A stretch of DNA of 64,000 nucleotides from Marinomonas rhizomae (lineage in GTDB: Bacteria; Pseudomonadota; Gammaproteobacteria; Pseudomonadales; Marinomonadaceae): positions 282,540 to 346,539 of the forward strand of contig NZ_QNSE01000004.1 in NCBI RefSeq assembly GCF_003315485.1, written 5' to 3'. The position numbers and the translations under genes are program-made. Positions 41,666 through 52,261 of the stretch are shown one piece after another; the first letter of the stretch is position 1, and every line of letters begins with the position of its first letter. The notes under the pieces were generated by a model, which was not told the origin of the DNA, did not search any database, and saw only the letters and a program-made list of their open reading frames with translations.

Positions 41666-42346
41666 ATGAGGATGGCGGCGCTAATCGGGGCAATCTTGTT
41701 GATATTGGTGGCTGTTTTTCAGGGGAATGATTCTCCTGATACTTGGTTTGCAATTCAAAAAATCGAAATTAGAGGTGACTTGAAGTATGCCACTGAGCAG
41801 GAGTTGCAGTCTGATTATTCTTCTTTGTTGGGGCGTAGTCTTTTAAGTGTTTCTTTGTCAGATGCTCTCGCTACGGTTTTATCATCTCAATGGGTAGCAA
41901 GTGCAGAGATTCGTAAAGTTTGGCCAAATACATTGCAGGTGCTTGTTCATGAACATACGCCTCTAGCATACTGGGGTGATGGGCAACTGATATCCACCTC
42001 TGCGGTAATCATTGCTCCTTCTAAGGTGCCGGATTTGCCGCTTACTAAATTGTATGGCCCTGATGACTCAAGTGATGTTGTGCTCGAGCAATTTGGTTTG
42101 GTTAGTCAGGTGCTTGCTTCAACTTCTCTCCGTGTTTCTACACTGACTTTGGAGCCAAGAGGAGCATGGAGCATTATTTTTACCAATGGGGTAGCTGTAA
42201 AGCTTGGTAGAGATGAGATTTTAGAACGATTGCAGCGCTTTATTGCGGTGTATAAAAGTGATTTATCGGGTAGAATAGATCAAATCACGTCAGTCGACGC
42301 TCGCTACCCTCACGGGGTAGCTGTAGGTTGGAAAAAAAATAAATGA
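41666..42346 (+). CDS. ftsQ: Cell division protein FtsQ
   Basis: FtsQ is a bitopic divisome protein that gathers FtsB and FtsL. The 226-residue product has a membrane segment at about 4-20 with almost no cytoplasmic tail, a POTRA domain (from IQKIEIRGDLKYATEQEL) and a beta domain. It is shorter than E. coli FtsQ (276), mostly at the N terminus. The ddl stop lies in the same frame just upstream, so the start cannot be earlier; ATG 41672 is an alternative. Confidence 0.92.
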   Translation: MRMAALIGAILLILVAVFQGNDSPDTWFAIQKIEIRGDLKYATEQELQSDYSSLLGRSLLSVSLSDALATVLSSQWVASAEIRKVWPNTLQVLVHEHTPLAYWGDGQLISTSAVIIAPSKVPDLPLTKLYGPDDSSDVVLEQFGLVSQVLASTSLRVSTLTLEPRGAWSIIFTNGVAVKLGRDEILERLQRFIAVYKSDLSGRIDQITSVDARYPHGVAVGWKKNK

Positions 42347-42424
42347 TATTGGCCTGTTTGTTGCTTTTTTAAACAATAGTGACTCAGGTCTTGTCAAAAC
42401 AGCACGTAATGCCGGGAAGGTGAA

Positions 42425-43699
42425 ATGATAGTCGGTTTGGATGTAGGCACATCGAAAGTTATCTGTTTGGTTGGCGAAGTTCTAGCTGACGGTAGTTTGG
42501 AAATTGTCGGGATTGGCTCTCATAGTTCAAAAGGTATGAAGCGTGGTGTTGTGATCAACATTGAGTCAACGGTTCAATCAATTCAGCGTGCTGTTGAAGA
42601 GGCTGAATTGATGGCAGGGTGTAATATTCATTCTGTTTACGTAAGTGTTGCTGGTAGTCACATCCGCAGTTTGAACTCTCATGGTATTGTCGCTGTGAAA
42701 AATGGCGAGGTACAGAAAGAAGATATAGATCGAGTGATTGATGCAGCTCAAGCCGTACCAATTTCTTCAGATCAACGAGTGCTTCATATTTTACCTCAGG
42801 AGTATCACATTGACTCTCAAGAGGGGATTAAAGACCCTCTTGGTATGTCTGGTGTTCGACTTGAGGCTAATGTGCATTTGATTTCTGGCGCTCTCAACGC
42901 TGTGATGAATGTAGAGAAATGCATTAAGCGATGTGGTCTAGGTGTGGACGGTGTTATCCTGTCTCAGCTTGCTTCTAGTGAGTCATCTCTTAGTGAGGAT
43001 GAAAAGGAATTAGGTGTTTGCCTGATTGATATTGGTGCTGGAACATCTGATATTGCAGTTTGGATTGATGGTGCATTACATCATACTGCGGTGGTTCCGG
43101 TTGCTGGGGATCAGGTTACAAATGATATTTCGATGGCTTTACGCACGCCAACTCAGCATGCGGAAGAAATCAAAGTGAAGTATGCGTGTGCCATGTCTTC
43201 TATGGCATCTGCGGAGCAGGTTCTTCAAGTGCCAAGCGTTGGTGATCGTCAGCCAAGATCAATCACTCGTCATGCTCTGACGGAGGTTGTTGAGGCTAGA
43301 TATGAAGAAATTTATAATTTAATTCTGGATGAATTAAGACGCAGTGGTTATGCCGAGCGTATCCCTGCAGGTATTGTAATTACTGGTGGTACGTCGCTAA
43401 TGGAAGGTGCGGCGGAATTGGCTGAGAAGGTTTTTCAGATGCCAATTCGATTATCTTTACCAGATTGTACTAAAGGAATGTCTGACATTGTCGATAACCC
43501 TATATATTCAACAAGTGTTGGATTATTGGCTTATGGTAGTAAAGAGGCTGAAGTAACCGAGATCTCGAAACGGATGATGTCTAAGACGCAAACTAAACGA
43601 GAAACATCAGTTCTGGCTCCAAAAAAAGAAATCGGGCCATCCTTCAGTGCAACGAAGGTGTGGCAGAAATTAAAGCACTGGTTTCAAAGTTATATTTAG
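42425..43699 (+). CDS. ftsA: Cell division protein FtsA
   Basis: FtsA is the actin-like protein that tethers FtsZ to the membrane. The 424-residue product has actin-family phosphate loops (VGLDVGTSKV, IDIGAGTSDIAV, ITGGTSLMEG) and ends in an amphipathic helix (KVWQKLKHWFQSYI) that serves as the membrane anchor. It starts directly at MIVGLDVGTSK, lacking the few leader residues seen in many homologs; an in-frame stop at 42407 and GGGAAGG at 42414 fix the start. Confidence 0.95.
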   Translation: MIVGLDVGTSKVICLVGEVLADGSLEIVGIGSHSSKGMKRGVVINIESTVQSIQRAVEEAELMAGCNIHSVYVSVAGSHIRSLNSHGIVAVKNGEVQKEDIDRVIDAAQAVPISSDQRVLHILPQEYHIDSQEGIKDPLGMSGVRLEANVHLISGALNAVMNVEKCIKRCGLGVDGVILSQLASSESSLSEDEKELGVCLIDIGAGTSDIAVWIDGALHHTAVVPVAGDQVTNDISMALRTPTQHAEEIKVKYACAMSSMASAEQVLQVPSVGDRQPRSITRHALTEVVEARYEEIYNLILDELRRSGYAERIPAGIVITGGTSLMEGAAELAEKVFQMPIRLSLPDCTKGMSDIVDNPIYSTSVGLLAYGSKEAEVTEISKRMMSKTQTKRETSVLAPKKEIGPSFSATKVWQKLKHWFQSYI

Positions 43700-43738
43700 T
43701 CAGAATTGATTGTGAATTTATTGAGGAGCGATAAGCCC

Positions 43739-44968
43739 ATGAATGTCTTTGATTTAGCCGAAGATAATTTATCAGATAATGCTGTGATTAAAGTGATCGG
43801 TGTTGGTGGTGGTGGCGGCAATGCTGTGCGCCACATGCTGGAGAATCGATTGGAGGGTGTTGAGTTTATTTGTGCCAACACTGACTCTAAAGCGCTGATA
43901 GGTTTTGAAACAGGAGTTTCTTTGCAGTTAGGTTCAACCATTACTAAAGGGTTGGGCGCTGGGGCAAATCCAGAAGTGGGTAGAGATTCAGCCTTAGAAG
44001 ATCAAGAGAAAATCACCCAGTTGTTAACGGGTGCGGATATGGTATTCATTACTGCTGGTATGGGCGGTGGTACAGGTACTGGCGCTGCGCCAGTTATTGC
44101 CAAGGTTGCGCGTGAGTTGGGTATTTTAACGGTGGCTGTTGTTACTAAACCTTTTCCTTTTGAAGGTCGTCGCCGAGCAAAGGTTGCTGAAGAGGGTGTT
44201 AGGGAGTTACGTGAAAATGTTGACTCCTTGATAACAGTTCCAAATGAACGTCTTTTGCCTGTATTGGGTAAAAATATTTCTTTATTGAAGGCATTTGGCG
44301 AAGCAAATAATGTTTTGTTTAATGCAGTTCAGGGTATTACAGATTTGATTATGCGACCTGGCTTAATCAACGTCGATTTTGCAGATGTAAGAACGGTTAT
44401 GTCTGAAATGGGGATGGCGATGATGGGAACTGGGTCCGCATCTGGCGAGGATAGAGCTAGAGTAGCTGCTGAGGCTGCAATACATAATCCATTGCTTGAA
44501 GACATTAACCTTAGGGGCGCGCGTGGCGTGCTTGTCAATATTACAGCAAACGAAGAAGTTGGTTTGTCTGAATTTACTGAGGTCGGTGGCATTATTGAAG
44601 AATATGCATCGGAAGATGCTACTGTCGTGATTGGTTGTGCAATTGATCCTAGTGTAGGTGATGAAATGCGAGTCACGGTGGTTGCAACTGGTTTAGAGGG
44701 TCACTCTGCAGTTGAGATTAAGTCTGCTGTTGGTGAATCTGTTGTCTCTCAACCAGTTATGGCGAAGGTTGAGCGAGTTGTTGAAAGCGAAAGTGCTAAC
44801 ACAACTGTAGCTCAGCCTGTGCCGAAGCCTGAACAACATGTGAAGGCGGAAGTGGTAGAGAAAAGCTTGGATGAAAAGAAAGAGTCTGTTGATTCGGCCT
44901 CTATTTCAAGTGGCGATAAATTATCGTATTTGGACATTCCAGCATTTTTGCGTCGTCAAGCTGATTGA
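43739..44968 (+). CDS. ftsZ: Cell division protein FtsZ
   Basis: FtsZ is the tubulin-like GTPase that forms the division ring. The 409-residue product has [12 protein letters not shown] near residue 20, the tubulin signature [11 protein letters not shown], a variable acidic and Lys-rich linker (about 320-390), and the C-terminal peptide [11 protein letters not shown] that binds FtsA and ZipA. ATG 43739 with GAGGAG upstream gives the usual N terminus; an in-frame TTG at 43706 is rejected. Confidence 0.97.
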   Translation: MNVFDLAEDNLSDNAVIKVIGVGGGGGNAVRHMLENRLEGVEFICANTDSKALIGFETGVSLQLGSTITKGLGAGANPEVGRDSALEDQEKITQLLTGADMVFITAGMGGGTGTGAAPVIAKVARELGILTVAVVTKPFPFEGRRRAKVAEEGVRELRENVDSLITVPNERLLPVLGKNISLLKAFGEANNVLFNAVQGITDLIMRPGLINVDFADVRTVMSEMGMAMMGTGSASGEDRARVAAEAAIHNPLLEDINLRGARGVLVNITANEEVGLSEFTEVGGIIEEYASEDATVVIGCAIDPSVGDEMRVTVVATGLEGHSAVEIKSAVGESVVSQPVMAKVERVVESESANTTVAQPVPKPEQHVKAEVVEKSLDEKKESVDSASISSGDKLSYLDIPAFLRRQAD

Positions 44969-45024
44969 TTTAAGCAAAATCAGTGCAATGTTACGGTGCT
45001 GGATTGTATAAAAAATGTGTTATT

Positions 45025-45050
45025 GATACTATTTTGTAAAGAGTAGTATC
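45025..45050 (+). promoter_or_regulatory. Inverted repeat upstream of lpxC
   Basis: GATACTA (45025-45031) and TAGTATC (45044-45050) flank 12 bases in the 106-base ftsZ-lpxC gap. A -10-like TATAAA lies at 45007. The repeat could be a regulator site or a leader stem-loop; it has no T tract. Confidence 0.35.
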
Positions 45051-45074
45051 CAGTCATAAAATTGTAGGAATATA

Positions 45075-45992
45075 ATGGTACGCCAACACACACTTAAGAA
45101 CATTATTCGAGCAACTGGAGTGGGTTTGCACTCTGGCGAGAAGGTGTATTTGACACTAAAGCCTGCGCCTGTAAATACAGGTATTGTATTTGTTCGTACA
45201 GACTTGGATCCGGTTGTAGAGATTCATGGTAATGCTCGAGCAGTCGGATCAACAAATTTTGCTACGGCTTTATGTCAAGGTGATGTGAAGGTAAGTACTG
45301 TAGAACATTTGTTATCAGCAATGGCTGGCTTGGGTGTAGATAATGCCTATGTAGAAGTGAGTGCTAGTGAGATCCCTCTTATGGATGGAAGTGCTAGTCC
45401 TTTTGTTTTTCTTCTGCAGTCAGCTGGTTTAGAGGCGCAGAGTGCGCCAAAAAGATTTATTCGAGTTAAAAAACCAATCCGAGTGGATGAGGGAGATAAA
45501 TTTGCTTCTCTTGAGCCTCATTCAGGTTTTCGTTTGTCTTTCACTATTGACTTTCAGCATCCAGCTATTGGTGAAGATGTTCAAAGTACATCATTTGATT
45601 TTTCAACGACTACTTTCGTTAAAGAAATTAGTCGTGCAAGAACATTTGGTTTTATGAAAGATCTTGAATACTTTAAGAATAATAACCTGGCTCGTGGTGC
45701 AAACATGGAAAACGCCATCGTGCTTGATGACTACCGTGTGCTAAATGATGAGGGCTTGCGCTATCGAGATGAGTTGGTGCGCCACAAAGTATTGGATGCA
45801 ATCGGTGATCTGTACCTTCTTGGTCATAGCTTGATAGGTGAGTATAAAGCTTACAAATCTGGGCATGCTTTGAATAATAAGCTCTTGCTCGCTTTGCTTG
45901 AGCATCAAGATGCATGGGAATATGTTGTTTTCGAAGATGAAGCGCAAACGACACCAATCTCTTATGTAGAGCCTGCTTTTGTTGGTGCTTAG
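45075..45992 (+). CDS. lpxC: UDP-3-O-acyl-N-acetylglucosamine deacetylase LpxC
   Basis: LpxC catalyses the committed step of lipid A synthesis. The 305-residue product (E. coli 305) has zinc ligands His78 ([10 protein letters not shown]), His237 and Asp241 (HKVLDAIGD), catalytic Glu77 and His264. Its place right after ftsZ is standard for the end of the dcw cluster and confirms an outer membrane with lipid A. A terminator follows. Confidence 0.97.
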   Translation: MVRQHTLKNIIRATGVGLHSGEKVYLTLKPAPVNTGIVFVRTDLDPVVEIHGNARAVGSTNFATALCQGDVKVSTVEHLLSAMAGLGVDNAYVEVSASEIPLMDGSASPFVFLLQSAGLEAQSAPKRFIRVKKPIRVDEGDKFASLEPHSGFRLSFTIDFQHPAIGEDVQSTSFDFSTTTFVKEISRARTFGFMKDLEYFKNNNLARGANMENAIVLDDYRVLNDEGLRYRDELVRHKVLDAIGDLYLLGHSLIGEYKAYKSGHALNNKLLLALLEHQDAWEYVVFEDEAQTTPISYVEPAFVGA

Positions 45993-46018
45993 TAACTGAT
46001 TAATTCTTGATCGTATTT

Positions 46019-46048
46019 AAAAAACCAGACTATATGTCTGGTTTTTTT
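46019..46048 (+). terminator. Terminator of lpxC and the dcw cluster
   Basis: AAAAACCAGAC, a 5-base loop and GTCTGG with seven T bases, 27 bases after the lpxC stop. Confidence 0.85.
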
Positions 46049-46134
46049 GTATTTAGGTCCTTGATATTTCATGTTTTGTCACACATTACCATGATAGACT
46101 GTCTTTATTACTAATTGGCTACGATGAGTTCAAG

Positions 46135-48837
46135 ATGTTAGGAACTGTAATTAAAAAAATTGTCGGCACAAAGAATGACCGAGAAGTCAAACGATATAGA
46201 AAAATCGTTGCGAAAATAAATCAATTTGAAGAATCTTTTCACAAGTTGTCAGATGATGATTTGTCAGGAAAAACAGGTGAGTTTCGTGATCGCCTTGCAA
46301 AAGGAGAGTCGCTGGAAGCTATTTTGCCCGAGGCTTTTGCCGTGGTGCGAGAGGGTAGTAGCCGTGTAATGGGGATGCGTCATTTTGATGTGCAGCTTAT
46401 CGGTGGCATGGTTCTAAATGAGGGTAAGATTGCCGAAATGCGCACAGGTGAAGGTAAAACACTTGTAGCGACGCTAGCGGTTTACTTAAACGCCTTATCT
46501 TCTAAAGGTGTTCATGTTGTTACGGTGAATGATTATCTGGCTAAGCGTGACGCTAACTGGATGAGACCTCTATATGAGTTTTTAGACATGAGTGTTGGTG
46601 TGGTTTTTTCTGGTCAAGATCGTGACGAGAAGAAGGCGGCATACTTATGTGACATTACTTATGGTACCAACAACGAATTTGGTTTTGACTATCTTCGTGA
46701 CAATATGGTGTTCCGTTTGGAAGATCGTGTTCAGCGAGATTTAAACTTCTCTGTGGTCGATGAGGTGGATTCCATCTTAATAGATGAAGCTAGAACACCA
46801 CTTATTATTTCGGGTGCAGTTGAAGATAGTTCGGAGCAGTATCGCAAGATTAATAAACTTGCTCCTTTATTGGTGAGGCAAGAAGAAGTTGAAGGTGAAG
46901 AGGCAAACGGTCACTACGTTTTTGATGAGTCGCAACGTAGTATTGAATTGACGGAAGAGGGTCATTCTTTTGTTGAGAGCTGGCTAGTTGAGCAAGAGTT
47001 GTTGGGTGAAGGTGAAAGTCTTTATGCTGCAGGAAATCTCTCTTTACTACATCATGTTCATGCTTGTTTGAAAGCTCATGTTATTTTCAAAAAGAATGTT
47101 GACTATGTAGTTCAGGGCGATCAAATTGTTATTGTCGATGAGCATACTGGTCGAACTATGGCTGGTCGTCGTTGGTCTGAGGGTATTCATCAGGCGGTAG
47201 AAGCGAAAGAAGGTGTGACAATTCAGGCCGAAAGTCAGACTTTGGCTTCAACAACCTTCCAAAATTATTTCCGGTTGTATGACAAGCTGTCTGGTATGAC
47301 AGGTACAGCGGATACTGAAGCATTTGAATTTCAGCAAATTTATGGCCTATCAGTCATTGTTATTCCTACAAACCGACAGGTTCAACGTATAGATTTCAAT
47401 GATTTGATTTATATGTCTACTGAAGACAAATTCGAAGCCATTGTGTTAGATATTGAAGAAATTGTTAAGCAAGGGCGTCCAGTACTGGTTGGTACAGCAT
47501 CTATTGAGTACTCTGAGCTTTTATCAAACTATCTATTAAAGAAAAGTGTTAAGCATAATGTTCTTAATGCTAAGCAGCACGAGCGAGAAGCTGAGATTGT
47601 TGCTGATGCGGGTCGTCCAGGTGCTGTAACTATTGCCACTAACATGGCTGGTCGTGGTACAGATATCGTATTGGGTGGCAACCTGCAAGTTGAGCTGGAT
47701 CAATTGGGTGAAAATGCTAGCCAAGAAAGTATTGATGCGCTGAAGGCGGACTGGAAGTCTCGTAATGAGTCTGTATTGGCTGCGGGTGGTTTGCATATTA
47801 TTGGTACTGAGCGTCATGAGTCACGCCGTATTGATAATCAGTTGCGTGGCCGTGCAGGTCGCCAAGGTGATGTGGGTTCTTCACGTTTTTACTTGTCTCT
47901 AGAAGACAATTTAATGCGCATCTTTATGTCTGATCGTATCAAGAAAATGATGATGGCGCTTGGGATGGAAAAAGGTGAGGCCATTGAACATAAGATGGTT
48001 TCTAATGCGATTGAAAAGGCTCAGCGTAAAGTGGAAGGCCGTAACTTTGATATTCGTAAGCAGTTGCTTGAATACGATGATGTGGCAAACGATCAGCGCC
48101 AAGTTATTTATCGTCAGCGTTTTGACATGATGGTGTCTGAAGATCTTTCTGAGGCTATTTCTGCAATGCGAGAAGAAGTCGTTACAGGTTTGATAGACGA
48201 ATTTATTCCGCCACAAAGTATCTTCGACATGTGGGATCTTGAAGGGTTGGAAGAGAAAGCGCGTAATGAATTCGGTTTAGAGCTGCCAGTGGCAAAATGG
48301 GTTGAAGAAGACAAAAAGCTATATGAAGAGCCTTTGCGTCAGAAGATATTAGATGCATTTGTTAATGACTATCAGGCTAAAGAGCAGATTGCGGGTGAGC
48401 AGCCTTTTAGATCTTTTGAAAAGCAAGTTCTGTTGCAGGTTCTTGATACTTTATGGAAAGAGCATCTTCAGACTATGGATATGCTTAGACAGGGTATCCA
48501 CTTACGTGGTTATGCTCAGAAAAACCCTAAACAAGAGTATAAACGTGAATCTTTTGAGTTGTTCCAGGGGTTGTTGGAGCAAATTAAATATGAAGTGATT
48601 CAAATTATTACTCGTGTGAAAGTTCAGTCTGCTGAAGAGGCTGAGAAGATAGAAGAGGCTCGTAAAAAGCAAGAAGAGAAGACGACCGTTAATATGGTTC
48701 ATGATTCTCTAAACTCTTTAGCTGAAGAGGCGCCGGGCTCTGTCGATGCTCAGGAGTATCCTAAAGTAGGGCGTAATGAACCGTGTCCATGTGGTTCTGG
48801 TAAAAAATATAAACAGTGTCATGGTAGTCTTGTTTAA
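46135..48837 (+). CDS. secA: Preprotein translocase ATPase SecA
   Basis: SecA is the motor that drives unfolded proteins through SecYEG. The 900-residue product has Walker A GEGKT at 105-109 (Lys108), the DEVD region with [40 protein letters not shown], and a C-terminal zinc-binding, SecB-contacting tail (Cys884, Cys886, Cys895, His896). It follows lpxC directly; neither secM nor a DUF721 gene lies between them. Confidence 0.97.
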   Translation: MLGTVIKKIVGTKNDREVKRYRKIVAKINQFEESFHKLSDDDLSGKTGEFRDRLAKGESLEAILPEAFAVVREGSSRVMGMRHFDVQLIGGMVLNEGKIAEMRTGEGKTLVATLAVYLNALSSKGVHVVTVNDYLAKRDANWMRPLYEFLDMSVGVVFSGQDRDEKKAAYLCDITYGTNNEFGFDYLRDNMVFRLEDRVQRDLNFSVVDEVDSILIDEARTPLIISGAVEDSSEQYRKINKLAPLLVRQEEVEGEEANGHYVFDESQRSIELTEEGHSFVESWLVEQELLGEGESLYAAGNLSLLHHVHACLKAHVIFKKNVDYVVQGDQIVIVDEHTGRTMAGRRWSEGIHQAVEAKEGVTIQAESQTLASTTFQNYFRLYDKLSGMTGTADTEAFEFQQIYGLSVIVIPTNRQVQRIDFNDLIYMSTEDKFEAIVLDIEEIVKQGRPVLVGTASIEYSELLSNYLLKKSVKHNVLNAKQHEREAEIVADAGRPGAVTIATNMAGRGTDIVLGGNLQVELDQLGENASQESIDALKADWKSRNESVLAAGGLHIIGTERHESRRIDNQLRGRAGRQGDVGSSRFYLSLEDNLMRIFMSDRIKKMMMALGMEKGEAIEHKMVSNAIEKAQRKVEGRNFDIRKQLLEYDDVANDQRQVIYRQRFDMMVSEDLSEAISAMREEVVTGLIDEFIPPQSIFDMWDLEGLEEKARNEFGLELPVAKWVEEDKKLYEEPLRQKILDAFVNDYQAKEQIAGEQPFRSFEKQVLLQVLDTLWKEHLQTMDMLRQGIHLRGYAQKNPKQEYKRESFELFQGLLEQIKYEVIQIITRVKVQSAEEAEKIEEARKKQEEKTTVNMVHDSLNSLAEEAPGSVDAQEYPKVGRNEPCPCGSGKKYKQCHGSLV

Positions 48838-48852
48838 CTGGAGAAAGTTTAA

Positions 48853-50073
48853 ATGGCTGTAGGGTTGCATGATTTTCCTCTTATTCCGGAGATAAAAGGA
48901 ATAAGAATTGGTGTTGCGGAAGCTGGAATTAAAAAGCCCAACAAAAAAGATGTCGTGCTTTTTGAGTTGTGTGAAGGTGCCTCTGTTGTTGGTGTTTTTA
49001 CTCAAAATGCTTTTTGTGCGGCTCCTGTTCGTATTTGTCAGAAGCATTTGGGCTTAGCGGGTAGTCGTTATCTGTTAATTAATACGGGAAATGCCAATGC
49101 TGGAACGGGAAAATCTGGGCTTGATGCTGCGCTTAAGACTTGTGAGGTTTTAGCCCATCAGGCTGAGGTTAGTGTTGAGTCTATTTTGCCTTTTTCAACA
49201 GGTGTTATTGGTGAGCCGTTGCCAGTAGCAAAAATCGTTGCGGCTATTCCTAAAGCGCTTGATAATTTATCTGGTGATAATTGGCACTCTGCAGGTATAG
49301 GTATTATGACAACTGATACTTTGCCTAAAGGTTCTGTTCGTACCTTCGAATTTGATGGTGTTACTTATAGCGTTGCGGGTATTTCCAAAGGTGCAGGCAT
49401 GATTCGCCCTAACATGGCGACAATGTTGGGCTATGTTTGCAGTGATATTGCAATGGAGGTTGATGTTCTTCACGCGATATTGAAGGACGTGGTTAATAAA
49501 AGCTTTAACCGTATCACTGTTGATAGCGACACTTCTACCAATGACTCTTGTATAGCAGTTGCAACGGGTATGGCTGGAAATGCTAAAGTTACTTCTGTAA
49601 GTGAGCCATTGGCGCAAGCCTTTATCGCTGCCTTTACTGAGGTTATGCAAGAACTTGCTCATGCAATTGTGCGTGATGGTGAGGGTGCAACTAAGTTTGT
49701 TGCTGTTGAAGTGGTTGGTGCGGCTATTGAGTCTGATGCGACTAAGGTTGCTTTTGAAATTGCGCACTCGCCTTTAGTTAAGACGGCGTTGTTTGCTTCT
49801 GATCCGAATTGGGGGCGAATTTTGGCTGTTGTTGGTCGCTCAGGTGTTGAGAGTTTAGATGTAGATCGTGTGCAGCTTCATATTAATGGTTTTGAAGTTG
49901 CCCGTGATGGTGGTCGCTCTCCGGATTATCTGGAAGAACACGGTAAGCAAGCTATGGCGCCTCAAGAAATTCACATCGTTGTTGATTTAGGAATGGGGTC
50001 TGAATCTGACACTGTCTGGACGACTGATTTCTCTCATGATTATGTTACTATTAATGCAGAGTATCGTACCTAA
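48853..50073 (+). CDS. argJ: Glutamate N-acetyltransferase/ornithine acetyltransferase ArgJ
   Basis: ArgJ recycles the acetyl group from N-acetylornithine to glutamate in arginine synthesis. The 406-residue proenzyme cleaves itself before Thr190 in RPNMATMLGY, the conserved autoproteolysis site. Whether it is bifunctional cannot be told from sequence. Its stop overlaps the mutT start by one base (TAATG). Confidence 0.95.
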   Translation: MAVGLHDFPLIPEIKGIRIGVAEAGIKKPNKKDVVLFELCEGASVVGVFTQNAFCAAPVRICQKHLGLAGSRYLLINTGNANAGTGKSGLDAALKTCEVLAHQAEVSVESILPFSTGVIGEPLPVAKIVAAIPKALDNLSGDNWHSAGIGIMTTDTLPKGSVRTFEFDGVTYSVAGISKGAGMIRPNMATMLGYVCSDIAMEVDVLHAILKDVVNKSFNRITVDSDTSTNDSCIAVATGMAGNAKVTSVSEPLAQAFIAAFTEVMQELAHAIVRDGEGATKFVAVEVVGAAIESDATKVAFEIAHSPLVKTALFASDPNWGRILAVVGRSGVESLDVDRVQLHINGFEVARDGGRSPDYLEEHGKQAMAPQEIHIVVDLGMGSESDTVWTTDFSHDYVTINAEYRT

Positions 50074-50459
50074 TGTTGGTCAGGGTTGCTGTTGGTGTAA
50101 TTCTTCGTGATGGTGCTGTATTTATCGCTCTTCGGAAATCAAATCAGCATCAAGGTGGTTTATGGGAATTTCCTGGTGGTAAGTGTGAGCCTTTCGAGTC
50201 TGCTGAAGCTGCTTTAATGAGGGAGTTGAAAGAAGAATGCGGTATTGTGGTTACCAAGTGTTCTTTCTATAAAACAATAGCTCATGATTATGGCGATAAG
50301 CAGGTAGAGCTTTGTTTCTATAAGGTGACGGAGTTTGATGGTGAGCCCGAAGGGAGTGAAGGGCAGGAGGTAAGTTGGGTTGCTATTTCTAGCTTATCGG
50401 CTTATCGATTCCCTGAGGCTAATCAGGAAATTGTTTTGGATTTAATGGCTATGCCCTAG
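50073..50459 (+). CDS. mutT: 8-oxo-dGTP pyrophosphatase MutT
   Basis: MutT clears oxidised 8-oxo-dGTP from the nucleotide pool. The 128-residue product has a full Nudix box: G, five residues, E, seven residues, then REL-EECGI (near 37-59), with the MutT-type GGLWEFPGGKCE lead-in. Coupled to argJ, a secA-argJ-mutT order also known in Pseudomonas. Confidence 0.92.
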   Translation: MLVRVAVGVILRDGAVFIALRKSNQHQGGLWEFPGGKCEPFESAEAALMRELKEECGIVVTKCSFYKTIAHDYGDKQVELCFYKVTEFDGEPEGSEGQEVSWVAISSLSAYRFPEANQEIVLDLMAMP

Positions 50460-50484
50460 CTTAGATGATCTGTTTTATTTTGGA

Positions 50485-50513
50485 AAAGAGCTTCGTAGTT
50501 GAAGCTCTTTTTT
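50485..50513 (+). terminator. Terminator of mutT
   Basis: AAAGAGCTTC (50485-50494), a 6-base loop and GAAGCTCTTT (50501-50510) with further T bases. The convergent regulator ends 38 bases downstream. Confidence 0.85.
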
Positions 50514-50550
50514 GTTTAAGTGTTTATGTTGTGGTTTGTTAAGGTAATCG

Positions 50551-51348
50551 CTAGTTTAGTATTTTTGCCAAAAGTTGTCTGACTACGCTTGGTTCAAAGG
50601 GTTTTCCGCAGATCGCATCAACACCTTCTTGAGCTATATTTGATAGTTGGCTGTCTTCTGAATTCGAACTTACCATGAGAATTGGTATGTGTGCTATGGC
50701 TGGGTCTTTTCGAACAGCATCTGTCAATTCTTTGCCGTCCATTTCAGGCATGTTGTAATCAGTGACAATAAGGTCAAATTCCATTTCGTTAAGAAGTGAA
50801 ATTGCTTCTTTGCCGTTCTCTGCAAATTGTATATCTTCAATTCCCATCGTGTTGAGTGTCTTGCTGACATGTTTTCGTGCCATGCGGCTGTCATCTGTAA
50901 CCAGTACGCGCAATGTTTTTGGGTCAAACATTTCTAAATCGATTTCTTCTTCAACGATGAGGTCTAATGTTGCGTGAATGGCGCGAGTCAGGTCTTTTTG
51001 ATTAAAGGGTTTGGGGAGAATGGCTAAGACACCGGATTGTCTTAAATGCTCTAGGTGGTCTCTGTTTCTTTCGCTTGAAATTAACATGAAGCATTGATTT
51101 TCGGTGTCGGTATTCGTTCTGATACGATCAATAAGGTCATTTGCTGAGCCGTCAGGAAGGTACATTGAGGAAATGACAAGATCAGGTGGGAAGGCGGCAA
51201 GCGACTGTATGGTTTCTTCGATATTGTTGGCATACTCAATTTGTTTGATGCCGGCATCTTCAAGCGCTTTGGTGATGACTTTCTTTTGCATGTCTGATGG
51301 CTCTACCAGTAAAAAAGAAAGATCGCCTATTGCTGCATAAGTATTCAT
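50551..51348 (-). CDS. Double-receiver response regulator with degenerate first receiver
   Basis: The 265-residue protein is two receiver domains in tandem with no output domain. The second (about 145-265) is complete: acid pair Asp152-Asp153, phosphoacceptor Asp187 (IVTDYNMPEMDG) and Lys229. The first (about 10-130) keeps Lys113 (LPKPF) and Glu16, but the phosphoacceptor position is Ser61 (ISSMYLPDG), so it is probably a pseudo-receiver. It stands alone, convergent with mutT. A CheY-like signalling role is likely; its partner kinase is unknown. Confidence 0.85.
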   Translation of the reverse strand: MNTYAAIGDLSFLLVEPSDMQKKVITKALEDAGIKQIEYANNIEETIQSLAAFPPDLVISSMYLPDGSANDLIDRIRTNTDTENQCFMLISSERNRDHLEHLRQSGVLAILPKPFNQKDLTRAIHATLDLIVEEEIDLEMFDPKTLRVLVTDDSRMARKHVSKTLNTMGIEDIQFAENGKEAISLLNEMEFDLIVTDYNMPEMDGKELTDAVRKDPAIAHIPILMVSSNSEDSQLSNIAQEGVDAICGKPFEPSVVRQLLAKILN

Positions 51349-51490
51349 GTCGTAGAACCGCCTGTATTTTATATGTTTATACTGCTTTTTACTGAGAATA
51401 TTTTAAGGTTAATGATTGCATATGGTTAATTTCATTATACTAAATAGGTTAACATGTTTTATCTAGTTTATTTGTACGGTTGGGGTGTGA

Positions 51491-51769
51491 ATGTCGACGG
51501 CGAGTGCGTGTCATATTTTAGTTAAGACGAAAGCTGAGGCTGAGGCTTTAAAGTTAAAGTTGGACAAAGGGGCTGACTTTCATAAATTGGCAAAGCAATT
51601 CTCTACCTGCCCCTCGGGGAAAAAAGGAGGAGATCTTGGTGAGTTTAGGAAGGGGGATATGGTGCCAGCTTTTGATAAGGCTGTTTTTGGTGGTCCTTTA
51701 TACAAAATACAGGGGCCAATTAAAACGCAATTTGGTTTTCACCTTATAAAAGTGTTATATCGTTCTTGA
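51491..51769 (+). CDS. ppiC: Parvulin-type peptidyl-prolyl isomerase
   Basis: A single-domain cytoplasmic parvulin of 92 residues, like E. coli PpiC (93). It has [46 protein letters not shown] and the C-terminal [10 protein letters not shown], the complete fold with no signal peptide. It is followed closely by the next gene. Confidence 0.93.
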   Translation: MSTASACHILVKTKAEAEALKLKLDKGADFHKLAKQFSTCPSGKKGGDLGEFRKGDMVPAFDKAVFGGPLYKIQGPIKTQFGFHLIKVLYRS

Positions 51770-51790
51770 GTTTATTTGAGGGAAAGGTTT

Positions 51791-52219
51791 ATGGATAATA
51801 TTATTCAGCTTGATGGCTCTTATTTTGTGGCTCCTCAGTTAACTGAGGCGGATCTTGTTTTATTTAAGTCTCAAGGCTTTGAGCGGATTATCAATAATCG
51901 CCCTGATGCAGAGGTTGATGGTCAGCCATCTGGGGAAAGTATTCGTGTGGCGGTTGAGTTGCTAGGCATGGAGTATGTTAGTAACCCGGTTGACTTGTCT
52001 AAGTTATCGCAAGAGCAAGTGGATTTCCAAAAGAGCGCTTTGCTCGAAACTAAGAAGACACTGGCTTTTTGTCGCACGGGCACTCGATCTTCTGTGTTGT
52101 GGGTGTTGTTAAAAAATGTCACGGCTGGTGATTCAAGTGACTTGATATCTTATGTATCGGGGAAGGGGATTGATCTCTCTCGTTGCGCTACAGCAATGGC
52201 GCCTTTGCTAAAGGTATAG
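51791..52219 (+). CDS. TIGR01244/DUF442 phosphatase-like protein
   Basis: A 142-residue protein of the beta-lactamase-hydrolase-like (DUF442/TIGR01244) family, which has a tyrosine-phosphatase fold. The active-site-like CRTGTRS (Cys then Arg) follows a beta strand, and INNRPDAEVDGQPSG is typical. Members have been linked to sulfur transfer or sulfide metabolism when fused to other domains; this copy is free-standing and its role is unknown. ATG 51791 has GGAAAGG just upstream; an earlier in-frame TTG is less likely. Confidence 0.75.
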   Translation: MDNIIQLDGSYFVAPQLTEADLVLFKSQGFERIINNRPDAEVDGQPSGESIRVAVELLGMEYVSNPVDLSKLSQEQVDFQKSALLETKKTLAFCRTGTRSSVLWVLLKNVTAGDSSDLISYVSGKGIDLSRCATAMAPLLKV

Positions 52220-52261
52220 AAATGAATTGGTTTCTTATATAAAAAGTAGTATTGGTAAATT

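Noticed and set aside
43706..43738. Earlier TTG start for ftsZ
   Set aside because: The GAGGAG site lies downstream of it and homologs start at the later Met.
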